NCBI GenBank assembly: GCA_002633025.1
Contig: NMRB01000317.1
Coordinates: 267,266 to 331,265 of the forward strand
Length of the DNA: 64,000 nt
Source of the DNA: Notospermus geniculatus
Taxonomy: Eukaryota; Nemertea; Pilidiophora; Heteronemertea; Lineidae
Direction: 5' to 3'
Shown here: positions 1 through 12,000 of the stretch, piece by piece
How positions within the stretch are numbered: position 1 is the stretch's first letter
How the letters are laid out: every line of letters begins with the position of its first letter
Translations under genes and position numbers: made by a program
Notes under the pieces: model-generated
Told to the model about the DNA's origin: nothing
The model's input: the letters and a program-made list of their open reading frames with translations, nothing else
Databases searched by the model: none

Positions 1-258
1 CAGCACAGGGATGCATTACGAAGCATTAAATGCACTACATAGCAATTCATATCCTTGGCTTTGAAGAGATAAGCAGCGCGTCCCTGTTTTTGACTTTTGA
101 GATATACACAGAAGTGGTTTAGGTCTTATTTCAATCAAGCAGATAGTACTAACATCAATATTACACTTATGAATGAAAGTGAAATTTATGAAAATGTAAA
201 GTATGTAAATATGTATCACATAAAATCAATGTTCCAATGAAATGGTCCATGGACCATG

Positions 259-1157
259 TGCTCACCCGTTTGGACATATGATACTGTAATGACAGAGAGA
301 GAGGTACATGTCAGTTATGAGCAATCTGTGCCAAGTTATTCCCAAGTTGCAGGACTGCAATGATTGTTGGGTTATGCCACCTGGCGGCCATATTGGATGG
401 CTGATTAGGCCAAAAGTTCACATGCACATAAAGGTCATCTAGAGGGAGCCACATAGCACATTTGAGCGCTCTGGGTCAAGTCGTTCCCGAGTTATAGCAC
501 ATTTGATGATTTTCGGGTTACGCCACCTGGCGGCCATATTGGAAGTTTAATCAGGCCGAAATTAGACGTGCTTGTAAAGGTCACCTAGAGGGAGGTGAAT
601 ATCAAGTTTGAGCACTCTGGGTCAAGCCGTTCCTGAGTTATAGCACTTGGATGGTTTTCAGGTTACGCCACCTGGCGGCCATATTGGATGTCCGATCGGG
701 CTGAAACTCGGTATTTTTGAAGGTACCCCTCTAATACATGTTTCTGCAAGATATGAAGACGCTCGGTGAAATAATGAAGAATTGTGGCAGGTTCGTTACT
801 TTTGTCGAACTTTGACCTCTGTGACCTTGAAAAGTAGGTCAAATCAAAAACCCGTTATATATGTTATGTATCCTTATTAGATACACCCATGATAAAAATT
901 TGGAGAGGATCCAGTCATTAGTTCAGGAGTTATTGCACTTTTTGTGTTTTTGGTTTTGGCCACCTGGAGGCCAAGCCAAGAATCGAATCGGACTGAAACT
1001 TAGTGTCATAGGTCATATGACCTAGGGGTATATATGTACCAAGTTTCAGATCAATAGCTTCAGCAGTTACGAAACGTGCCCTGCTAACGTCCGACGACGA
1101 CGACGGACGCCGACGGACGACGGACACCGCGCCACGACAAAAGCTCACGGGTGAGCT
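259..1157. mobile_element. Repeat element with ~146-bp internal units and CACGGGTGAGCT end
   Basis: A noncoding dispersed-repeat-like element. The left end reads TGCTCACCCGT and the right end is the palindrome AGCTCACGGGTGAGCT, so the two ends carry a short inverted match. Inside, the phrase CCACCTGGCGGCCATATTGG starts near 377, 523 and 668, and a decayed copy (CCACCTGGAGGCC) starts near 960. The spacings are 146, 145 and 292 bp, so the units are about 146 bp with one unit lost or decayed. A GAC-rich microsatellite (about 1092-1130) precedes the right end. No transposase ORF is seen. I infer a nonautonomous element. Confidence 0.6.
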
Positions 1158-3115
1158 AAAAAACAGACAACAGACAACAAGAATGAGTAACCCATTTCTT
1201 GAGCCCTGAATAAGACACTACAGTGATCAAGCATATTTGATAATCATTATTGCATACAGGAAGCAATCTAAAAAGTTGTATACTAGGATACTTCTGCAAC
1301 AGTTCCACGTCAACTGCAATTCTGCTTACCAGTACAAATCTTTCTGAGAAACCAGTAGTTGAAAACATCAATACATTGTAATACTCTTGCCGAATGCTGA
1401 CTATTTTCGTATGAATTTCTTCCGATGTGTGGCATCACCACCATGAAGTTGCGGCAGTGAATGACGACATTAATCTTATCAATCATGATAAGTGCCGCTG
1501 AATGTACATGTATGTACATTCCTACATCTGTGATCAGTCAAAATGTTTTCATCCAATGTGAAGTCCAGTTCAAACTTCGAAGTGATATACATGTACCGGT
1601 AGATAGACTGTTACTTTCAATTTTGTAATCCTTCATATTTAATTTAGCTTCCACAGATAATCTACTCGACATTGACTCATTTGGAGAACGGAACAAAAAT
1701 GTGTCAATCCAATTAAGTGTCCAAGTAGGTTACCGGTAATACAGAAAGTCATCAGAACTACATGTATCTCTCAAAGACAGGCCGTGAATTACCCTTGTGC
1801 GCTTTCTTTATGATGCAGTGACTTGAAACTCAGGCGTATTGCAGTGAAAGGGCCAATAGCCAGGGGCGAGTGGGAAAACAAGCAATTGCATGAAGCGTGC
1901 ATGAAAAAAAACATGGGGCTTACTTGACACCATAAACACTGCCTAAGGCACGTGTTACCCTTCGCTGTACTATGGGGGGAGTCAGGGTCAAGCGTCGCTG
2001 GCCGTCTTCGCCTTTCCACCTATTCAAAGTTGGGAGTGCTTCATGCTTAATATCCATGGGTTACATGACAAATTAATGGCAATAATATGATGATGACGAG
2101 CTTGAAACATGGAAAACAATCACAGAACAGTGTGGAATACAGCAGCCAAGTGGCATGCATGAAATTAACAGAGTACGATTATGTATTGTATGAATATACA
2201 TTACAGACATCTCATTCATGATTTCAAACGGAAAGCGTGATAACCCAGTCGAGGTTTAGCACCAGGTCAAATGAACCATGTTTTCAACGAAAATCTATAT
2301 CAATTCAGGATTTACATGTACATGTACTTCCAAAGCAGAAAATCTACAACAAAGTTGGCATACATGTGTACGTCTTGCATGTAAATTCAAAAACCATCAT
2401 GTAACAGGCAAATCATGTGCTATTACATGTACACTGGAGGTGCATCTCAAACTCATCCGAAATGAGCAAACCGTGCACCAAACCTGATGATCCCAAAAGA
2501 AAAGATGTCTATAATGCAGGAGATGGCCATGATGATTATTTACAATGAATCTATTTGTGTAATCTGTGATTTGCAGAACATCATGCATACCAACAAGCAT
2601 ACATCTTAAAAATTAAGGATGATACACAATTTCAATTTGGAACAACAACACGGACCAGCACAGATGAATCTTGTGTCATATATGTATCAATGTGCATCAG
2701 AAGGAACTTTGCCGCAGGGTCTCAATGACCTATACAGACAGTGACTGCAGTAGGCGGGACGCAAGGACCGAGCACCATGAACACTGAGTCGCCAGGAGGG
2801 GGTGATACATTCATGCTGCAGCCCAAAAGCATAACACTTTGTAGGACTCCGAGAAATCCAGTGGAGCTCTCAGAGGATGCATTTGAAATTGGGAGCCCAG
2901 CTGAGGAGTTGGTGCCAAAATATGTCAAAACTGCCATTCACTCAGGGGTGCATAAGTTCAGAATTTGGCTTCGGAACACTGTGTTTGTCACAGTAGCTTG
3001 AACTGTATGTGGAGTCATTCAATGGCTGCTTCAACACATTCTGGGCAATTGAATGATCAGTATCACCCAGCCCATGGGAGAGTAATGTTACAGCTATACG
3101 GCATACCCTGCTTAC
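1158..3115. other. No gene recognised (KSR intron or downstream sequence)
   Basis: No convincing coding exon was found. I looked specifically on the minus strand for the KSR cysteine-rich C1 domain and saw no matching Cys/His pattern. A 200-260-bp stretch near 2722-3001 is open on both strands, but neither translation resembles a known domain. Confidence 0.4.
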
Positions 3116-6100
3116 CTTATGCCATCAGGGTCCGTTATCCGACTGAACAATTGTGACTCGTGAGATTTACTTTTTGTGAGTGGAAATCCATCAGGGTATA
3201 ACCGAATCTTGTTTTTAGGAGGGGGTGTGGCTGGTGCCTTTTTTGGTTTGACCAATGGCGGGGTAGGTGGCGGTGTAAGATTCCTACGATTCCCAGTATG
3301 TGGTCCAGGGGATGATGGCACACTTGCCGGTGGCGTTGGTGGTGAATCATCCTGCATAATATTAGTATTCCCGAAAAATGCATCTGGCGGTAAGGATGAA
3401 GTTGATGGTCTTTGTAATTTTGGTGAACTACCACCAAATGGACTACTTGAAACTGATTTACTAGTATGATATGAAGTCCAATGCAATTCCACATTTAATT
3501 CATCACTTTTTTGTCCTTGTAACTGATGTTCTGTGCATATTTTTAATTTTTGTAAAGCAGTATTTAGTCTGCCCACTTGATCATCATCAGCACCAAAACG
3601 TTTCAGCAATAGTTCAACCTCCTCCTCAGACATTTCAAGCAACTCCTCCAAGGAAACCTGCTTTAGCACCAATCCCTGGAATAGAAAAACAAACCAAAGC
3701 TACCAATACAATTTACAAATACTGAAAGACAATCTTTCAGTCTGATTCAGGGGACCAAGCCCAACATAAAATCAAGTTACTCACAGAAAAGGATCAAGGC
3801 TCTTTGAAACTTTGTCAGTGTTTGATAAAAAGTGTAACCATGTTAACTCTTCAAGTGTTACATGAGAGGAGAGTCCAATACACAGGCGGAAAATATTTTC
3901 ATTCGAATCTCTCATTATTATAAAATTCATTTTCACCGAAACCCACTCCGTCACTCACCTCTATGACACCCCCACCTATGGCTAGAATTTTAAGGAACTG
4001 TTGCACCCGTGGGTATTCTAGCAGAACTTGTGGCATGTCATCAGGGTGAACCATAGCTTTAGCCACCAACTGTTTGCTAAAGAGACTGATCAATTTGCCC
4101 TATAAAGAAAATAGATATTAGATAATCTTCTATTCAAAGAGAATAAATACAACTCATACTCTTAATTTTCAAATTTTTATATACGCTCTAGTTTATAATC
4201 TAATCAATTTGGTACTGCAACATGTATTCTGAACTGTGTTCACCTCTTCTTTCATTGCCAGAATATGGATGAAATCTACATGTATGTATATCATGTACCG
4301 GTATATGGAAACAGACACGCTCCAAAACAGAAGAGCGAAATATTCCCGCAAGTTGACAGAACTACACTTTCTCATCTGATTTTCTGAATGATTAGGCCTA
4401 TAGATCTTTTATAAGAAAGTGGAGATTGAAGCAAGAGGTTGGAAATAACAAACATCACTGGGATCTGGAACAAGAACCACACTCTTTATCTTCCCACACA
4501 TTTCAAGTGCAGTCATCTTCAAAGAAACTAATACTCTTGCAACAAAAGGCTGTGACAAACAAGTAACCACAATTCTCTTGTCGTAACAAAAACAGGCGAT
4601 ATATCACAAGAGCTACCGTACATGTTGATGCAGTTCAAACCAAAAGCTGTGTTGCACACCATGCCAATGGATTTCTGAAGTCAATTTATGCTCACTTCAC
4701 CTTCAACAGAAATGGCTATCAATTCAAACATCATCTTTGCTGCATCAATAGTGAGTTTTCGCAAACCTGATGAAATACGAAGTACGAAATACGAAATTCT
4801 ACTTCATTTTCATGATCTAAATGTATTTCAGGAGATGTTGGTACCGGTACCATAAAATATCCCTGCCATGCCTGCTGCCAGAGCGTCTTTTAGCACATCA
4901 TGTAAGATCGAGAGACTTTTGGTGCACCTTGAATTTTTAAATTTCCAATTCGTAGCTACGAAGTGGAAACGAAAGATAAATTTCCAAGTGTAATGTACAC
5001 CGTAACTCTATCTGTCTTGCGTCATACCCTAAAAGGTGCACTTGCAGCAGGCAATATTTGTGGCACCAACCATCTCGAGAAATACATGAGGTCCTTGAAG
5101 TGAAGTCCAATTTCGTATTTCATGCTTCGTTTTTCGCCAGACTTGCGAAAAGTCACTAATGCCAACCTTGTCACTTTTGCTATAAGCTGGGCCATGAAGA
5201 CTGTGCCCATCTTTTCTTCAACTGTCACATCCTGCATGTCTGACTCTGACATGTCTGAGGTACCATCTGATTTGAATACTTTGTGCACACCACAGCAAAT
5301 ATGTGTTGGTGACCGTTGCCTCAGGACACAAAATAAATCAATGTTGAGTCACAAAATGACTTGAATGATGCTATTTTCAGAACATGATAAAAAATAATGA
5401 ATGGATATATTTTTTGTTTTACAGTTGAAACACAAAATAGGATCCAGGTATTTCTGACCAAGACGTACAATGACACACCCAGAACGAGAGATATCTGGTG
5501 GCATAAGGATGGGACTCAGTCAAGAGCTGTAACAGACTGCGAAGAAAACATGAAATCAATCTCATGTTTCACCCATATACATCTAACCATACAACGTGCT
5601 GCACGAAGAAAGTTATACGTCTCATGTTTGAAAATGATACTCGGCGGAATCGATCAATACCATACAGAATGCTCGCAGCAATGTTTCTTTTTACCCACTG
5701 AACATCAGAAGCACAGTCGTTATCTTGGTAATGACAGACAATAACAAATACGAGTCAACAGGATCAAAATAACCATCTCATCTCTCATCGTATTCTCAAT
5801 CTCATTTTCATTGTCTAGAGATCAAATTTTCCACCAATGAGAAGGAAGAATTAGATGCCATTACAAGACCCAAAGCACACATAATACTATTTCTGAATAC
5901 TTTGTGCACACCACAGCAAGTGCTGGTGATTGATGCCTTATGCGAAGGTCTGTGGGTTCGAGTCCGGGAGGAAGAAGCTATGTCTTTCACCTTAGAAACC
6001 TGTCATGCCCCCTAAAACTATTTCTATGTATTATTACAGACAATGGCTGGTACATGCATTCATAAATGTTAGCAAATGCTTTTACTTAAGATTTGCACAG

Positions 6101-8773
6101 CAAGTTCCAATGTAAATGTACTACAGAACTTGAAGGAAAGCATTTGATAGCTTTTGAATATCAGCCATTAACACAAGGGACTGTGCTCATGCATTTTGCC
6201 TCTTGTATTTTAAGTGTGCAACACATTTAAAATGAAGAAAAAAAACGAACACCCTAATGACATTGACATTTTGACTAGAAAGAGAATGCAAATTCGCATT
6301 GCTTCAAAGAAAATTTGAAAAGTGTAAGGTGGGGGATTGGAAACTTCCTTTAAGAGTTGGAATACATGGAGAATGGATTTCACAGGAATTGATGAAAGGC
6401 TTTTATCAGTATTCTGTTAGAAAGAAGCCTTCCACAAACAATGACAATAAATCAGTATGCATTTGGTAGCCACTTTGATTTGTCTCTCCAGCAATCTAGT
6501 CCTACAATTACTGACCAGGGATCAAAGTTCATACTTCTGAAAAAGCAGATTTTGGTCGGACAGGCCAAAAAATCAAGTTGCACACAATACAAAATCCATT
6601 AGGCTTCCATAACATAGAAGTATACGGTATACGAAAACGCCGGTTAACAATGGCTTCACGGTGGTGAATCCTCGGAATGCCTTTGTTAAAGGACCACAGT
6701 ATTGCTTCCCAATCCTGCGTTACACGTACCCGCGTTAAGGGGGAGACCTCTATTAACGACTTGGTAAACTACCGCATGCAACTAGTCTCGCGCAGCCAGC
6801 CGTTTCGTTCCGCAGTACTGCTACACAAACTTGTTCGATCCCAGCGGCTGGGTGACCGAGACTGTAATCATACATTCTCCAACACTGGGGCGAAAGGCTT
6901 AACTACAGTATTGGAGCATGGTGCCGGTGGCGCCGGCTGTCGACAGAAAGATGCAATACAGTGGTCCTTTAACCGGCGTTTTCCTATACCGTATACCTCT
7001 ATGTAACGGAAGCCTTAGGGCATCAATTTTTTGGTCGCACAGAGCAAAATCCAGGTTGCATTTTAGACCAAATGGTCATGAACTTTGAACTCTGCTGACA
7101 GCTGACAGACTGAATAAGGCCCCTAAGCTTTTTTCCCGCTGTTGTTTGAGAGGTCCAGTGTCAAGTAAGTGGAGCCAAAAGTTAGGCATACCCAACTTAA
7201 AGGTGCTCTAGTTCGAATTGTAAACATTACGGTTTGTTTATTTACATGGTTGATTATAATAGTTATTTTTCCTCGGACAGGTGGCAGCACCGTGTATACC
7301 AAAACATTAATGTTATCTATTTTTATAATCTATCTTGATAAATATTCTTGTAACTCAAAAATATACGCTCAAAAACAAACAAAAAGTTGTGAAAGGCGAG
7401 ATTTAATTTGATTTTATCTGATTTGTTAGTACCAAAAGTTGACAATAGGTGGCACACCGTAATGTTTACAATTCGAACTAGAGCACCTTTAAGTTCTTCA
7501 CTGTTAATAAACCTGCCACATGCATCAAAAACTCCTCGAGGCACAAGTCATCAGCTGGCACAGACAAAATCAGTTGATGTCCAGGGCTATGGGTTTTTTA
7601 CATGACTGACAGGCAGTGTCTTCCTTTAGCTCGTGTCATGACAAAGATGTGTTCAAAGTGAACAACAGGATGGACTTTTTGTCAGCTTTCTGCTTTTGTC
7701 ACAGATGGTACATCCATGATGATAGACAAGTGCCATCCCACGATCGACAAATTAGAAAATCATAAGAAATTAAGGTCCCAAATGAAATTACCAAATAGGG
7801 ACAAAGAGCATGTCATATTTACTGTTTCAACAATAAACAGTAGGCCTATTAATACTGGGGTACTACAATACAAGTTACGAAGTAGAATATGCAACGCCCT
7901 CCATGCAGAAGAACTTGAATAAGACGAAAATAAATGATCAGGCATTTTTAGGAAGACAGTCACGACACAGTGCTCTCTTAGGCCGTAGATAGAGGCACAC
8001 ACTACTAGCAATGGCCGGATGCAGTCCACAAAACCAAAATAGCTAACTGTGAGTATGGCAGGGATATGGATCACTCTCCACTAGCTACACTAAAATGACT
8101 AGGCCTACCTAGGCCTAGGCCGGGCTGTGGGAGGACACTTCATCTTCCAACAGCTGACAATAGACAGCTTGCGAAATTAGCGGCCGCCATCTTTTTTTGT
8201 GACTTTTGCCGTTGCTTGGGTTTTTTCAATGGGATTTTGCACTGTCAGAGGCGTTCAAAGAAAGAAAGGTCATACAGTAAGCCACTAGAATTGCATAAAG
8301 ATATTTTAGCAGGCAAGCAGCTAATAAAATATATTCGAATTATATTTGAAAAAGTTCGAAAATACGGCCAAGTCGATAAAAAAAATGGCGGCCGCGAATT
8401 TCGCAAACTGCCTATGTACAATAGGCCTAGGCCTACTAGGCCTATGTCATGATGACATAGGCCTAGGCCTAGTCATGCTAGTAGAGGCCTTGCCATGTAG
8501 GCTATGTCGTGACATGATCACTATCAATGAATCATTTTGCTGTTGCAGACATTATAACAATAACAATAGAGAAAACATAACTAGGCCTAGGCCTATCATC
8601 AAGATATAGAAACACACCTCAGTCTCTCTGATTTCTTGCTGCGTGATTTCTTCCATTGTGGAACATATCGTTCTGAGCCCATCCATTTTCCTGGCAGTGA
8701 AATCGATCACACTTTGAACGACTGAGCACTGATCAAGCGCCCGTCGACCCGGTTTTACGTCCTTAAATGACAT
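3116..8773 (-). CDS. KSR: Kinase suppressor of Ras, N-terminal exons (partial)
   Basis: KSR is the pseudokinase scaffold that brings RAF, MEK and ERK together downstream of Ras. Three exons fit with GT-AG sites and in-phase junctions: 8773-8618, 4099-3959 and 3675-3116, giving about 285 residues. Exon 1 starts MSFKDVKPGRR and contains a stretch like the human KSR1 segment ending in TQQEIRTLE. Exon 2 opens GKLISLFSKQL (human GKLVKYFSRQL). Exon 3 holds SLEELLEMSEEEVELLLKRF, the conserved CA1/SAM-like helix region, followed by a proline-rich part with TPPPTPP. The C1 and kinase-like exons are not visible, and the last donor (phase 2, at 3115) shows that the gene continues leftward. KSR1 versus KSR2 cannot be decided; invertebrates often carry one gene. 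It is divergent from RFC5. Confidence 0.88.
4750..5157. mobile_element. Long foldback (hairpin) element in KSR intron 1
   Basis: Sequence from 4750 rightward matches the reverse complement of sequence ending at 5157 along most of its length. For example, AGTGAGTTTTCGC is opposite GCGAAAAGTCACT, and GAAATACGAAATT lies in both arms. Arms of roughly 180 bp are diverged but alignable, with only a short loop. No coding capacity is seen. Confidence 0.6.
5895..5990 (+). mobile_element. tRNA-related SINE fragment (B-box-like)
   Basis: GGGTTCGAGTCCGGG (about 5954-5968) is a pol III B-box-like / T-arm-like sequence, preceded by tRNA-like sequence but lacking a clear A box. The upstream phrase GAATACTTTGTGCACACCAC also occurs at about 5274, next to a more decayed copy, so this is probably a dispersed repeat and not a functional tRNA. 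Confidence 0.35.
6600..7016. mobile_element. MITE-like element with ~50-bp terminal inverted repeats
   Basis: The left end AGGCTTCCATAACATAGAAG and the following GTATACGGTATACGAAAACG correspond to the reverse complement of the right end, which finishes ...ACGGAAGCCT. Secondary inverted matches lie inside (TTAAAGGACCACAGTATTG near 6686 and its counterpart near 6955). No transposase is seen, so it is nonautonomous. Confidence 0.65.
7197..7492. mobile_element. TTAA-flanked MITE (piggyBac-like termini)
   Basis: Near-perfect terminal inverted repeats of about 35 bp begin AGGTGCTCTAGTTCGAATTG on the left and mirror on the right. Each repeat is bordered by TTAA (7197-7200 and 7489-7492), the target-site duplication typical of piggyBac-type transposons. 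The interior is AT-rich and noncoding. It lies within KSR intron 1. Confidence 0.7.
8165..8410. mobile_element. MITE-like inverted repeat near the KSR promoter
   Basis: CAGCTTGCGAAATTAGCGGC on the left is mirrored by the segment ending TTCGCAAACTG at 8410. Both arms include CGGCCGCCAT followed by a T run. It lies in KSR intron 1, a few hundred bases from exon 1. A GGCCTAGGCCTA-rich palindromic stretch follows (8419-8472). Confidence 0.5.
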
Positions 8774-9079
8774 CTTCGGTTTCTAATGATTTAGCGAGAC
8801 GTATTCTTACAAATCATTCCTCTTTGAAGTTTCATTTCCGTCAAGGAAAGATGCAATTGTCGACTATTTTGACGGAAATTACTCATCTTCGCAAGTTTAT
8901 CGCAAGAGCAGCCATATTGAAAGGCAAACAGTCTGCAAAATCTCGCGAGAAATCAGTGCGATCTAACCTCTCATGCAGGCACTTCGGAAATACTTTGTAT
9001 ACAACAACGTGCACGAGAAGTACACGAGAATTCTATCTCCTCCTGTATCCGAGAGTAAAGTTCCCGCGAAATTGCAAAC
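8774..9079. promoter_or_regulatory. Divergent KSR/RFC5 promoter
   Basis: Only 306 bp separate the KSR and RFC5 start codons, which point away from each other. The interval contains TCTCGCGAGA exactly at 8941-8950, a palindrome known from many vertebrate bidirectional and housekeeping promoters and reported as a BANP site. It also contains TTCCCGCGAAA at 9061-9071, which fits an E2F site, as expected for a replication gene such as RFC5. Transcription start sites are not visible. Confidence 0.65.
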
Positions 9080-12000
9080 ATGGCAAACATGGCCGCGGAA
9101 CATGCGGAAAGTCAGACAGTGAATTTACCATGGTAAAATGTCGTTCATTGCCCCATTTTTTTAGCCATCATGTATCGGAAAATAATCCTGATAGGCCCTA
9201 TGTATTTTTTTCTACTGCGCCACAAACATCACCATCACACCATGCTTGCATGTTGCATGACAGCATCATCTTATCATAGCCTAGGCCTGTCATGCAATCC
9301 AATGCATGCACATCACGACATGCCAATGCTGTGCATCTGCACGCATAATTGCCTATGCAGTATAGCATTGCTTGTTGGGCACACCCCAACATGACCCGTG
9401 GGAGTAGATGGGAAAGAACTGACACGAACGTGAAGGATGACGACAAATCGGCGAGTGCCGTTTATTACCAAAAAACGACTTTTATACTGCCAAAAGAACA
9501 TTCTGGAGCAACGTAATCGAACTACATAACATGACATCGACACGAATCACGCGAACTAGGCCTACGTGGACCATAAACAAGGTCACACACCAGTTGATCT
9601 TTGAAGATATCCTCATGACCGAAACTAATCACATTTCAAGTGAACTCAAAATACTTCAGGTTAACTTAGTCCTTTCCAAGGAAACTCAATCCTTAACATT
9701 CTCCCCACCATTGGAGATGAAACATATGTCCAATCAAAGAGACACTTAAACGTAATTAAGCAATTAGGCCTACCAATTTCAGCAGGGCTAACATGATTAC
9801 CAATAATAACCAAGTTTACAAATTATTGTCCATCCCCTGTACGCACAAATGGACCCGATCAACTCGTCAACCAGCCAAATGGGGAGTCATTTATACTCAA
9901 TCAGTGAAGTCTACATCCTGGCATGTTTACAGTTATCTACAAGTAAAAAGCAACCAAAAATGTTCAAAAATCGCAAGTTGAACAACAGACCAAGTTCTTA
10001 TATCACCATTCGACTATACGAACCAAGGTGAACCAAACTAATCTAACGAGCTGTTGACCCTAGTACATATACAAATAACGCATGAGCAGTCTGCAGCTCT
10101 CCCCATACATTAAAAGTATTCATCTACTCCTATTGATGCACCAGAATCAACCGTGGGACATCCCCTTCAAACATTACCTAGCTTCACCAATAAAGTCACA
10201 CCATGACCTATTACGATCAAGATGATCCAAGTACAAATGTGAATACAGGAAATAAGGTACTCAACACCATTGTCGTCTTTTTTTTAAAGAACAAACGTTC
10301 ATAATAGAAGAACACAATTTACTATTTTACAAATTTACAAATCCAGCTTTTTCTTCGGTCGACTAACACGCCCTGCACGAGTCACTTTAGGTTTCTCATC
10401 TACAAGAGACGAAGTGTCTACAACTGGAACGTTGGGATCACTTCGATCACCAACCTCCAAATCTAGTAGCTTCTGCACTGACCTGACCAAAGGACCACGT
10501 GCAGTTTTCACTGTTACACTTCGAACAATGCCATCACGACCAGGGAACATTTCAGTGATGACCGCCAAAGGCCACTTTAATCTTGGGATATTGTCCTCTT
10601 TTACGAGAACAACAGACCCGATCTTCAGGTCACCCTGAACTCGGAATTTCGGAACCACAGGGGGAAGATTCCGCAGATACTCCTTTGACCACACTGACCA
10701 AAAGAGTTCAAGTCGTTGTTGACGGAAACCCTCCCTGTCATTCAGAACCTTGGATGTCGAAATACCGTCAAGGAAACCATCAGGGCCCAAATCTATGTCA
10801 GAATTCTGACCGTGTGCTCGTCCTGTAAGGAAATGAGATGGCGTTAACGGACGGTGCCCATCGACGTCATCACCAACAAACGTCAATGGTCGTGAATTGA
10901 TACAAGCCTCCACTTCACAAAGTGTTGTTTCAAGCTCGGACCGTGTAAGACAACGAACACCCAAAGATTTTTTCAGGCTCGACTTGACCGTTCGCACCAG
11001 CCGCTCCCAAAATCCTCCCCACCATGGAGACCTAGGAGTTATAAATTTCCAACGAGGACTTCTATGTCCTAGGTACTCCATCATTAGCTTCACAGCACCT
11101 TCAAATGTTTTAGCGTTGTCTGACAGAATGATGGAAGGCAAGCCACGTCGGGCAGCAAACCTTCTGAAGGCCAACATAAACTGATTCAGATTCAAGGAGT
11201 CTGTGAGTTCGAGATGAATCCCTCGTATCACTGCACAAGTAAACAAGAGAATGTAAAGTTTCTGCTGCGGCAAGTCACAGCAGAACAATGGTCCCGCATA
11301 ATCAAGACCTGTAACAGTGAAGGGAGGTGAACGATGTACTCTTTCAGCTGGCAGGGGGGCAGAAGGTTGATTGCACATGTCGCTATCAACCCGTCGACAG
11401 GAGACACATTCACGTTTAATTCTCTTGGCAATTCTTCTCAAACCGATGACCCAATAATCATCTCGAATGGTAGATACCAAAGTCTGGACTCCTGCATGTT
11501 TCAATAATTTGTGTTGAAACCTGACTAGAAGAGTTGCCAAATGACCATTTGGAATAATGATCGGATGTTGTTCATTATAAGACAATTGCGACTGCTGGAG
11601 CCTACCCTTGATTTTCAACAGACCATCGTTGTCTAAGAAGGGGTTGAGCTTGACCAATGCAGAACTGCGCTGCAAAGCCCGACCATGACTCAAGTCATCA
11701 ATTTCCTTGGAAAATGCTTGTTTTTGAACAATAGCGAGCAATCGAATTTTCGCACTGACAAGTTCATCAAATGACAAGTCAGCAGAAACAATTTTAGAAG
11801 TGGGGCGTTTCAGGTTATGAATAAACCGCAATACCCATCCGGTTACACGCATTGCCTTGGTAAAACTACCCCATCGACTGACATCTAGAACCGGCAAGTC
11901 AACCGCTACAGCAACCTGGGATTGACGCAAAGTCTCTTCCTCTGGGAGTGACACCGCGTTCAAATCAAGTTCACCAGGTTCTACTGTCTCAGGTGACATT

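Noticed and set aside
2722-3001. Open frames on both strands just below KSR exon 3
   Set aside because: Neither strand shows a C1 or kinase motif, and the minus frame has no convincing acceptor, so I did not add it to KSR.
8767-9279. 170-codon plus-strand frame starting at 8767
   Set aside because: It runs across the KSR/RFC5 promoter in a frame different from RFC5; the RFC5 start at 9080 is supported by homology and splicing.
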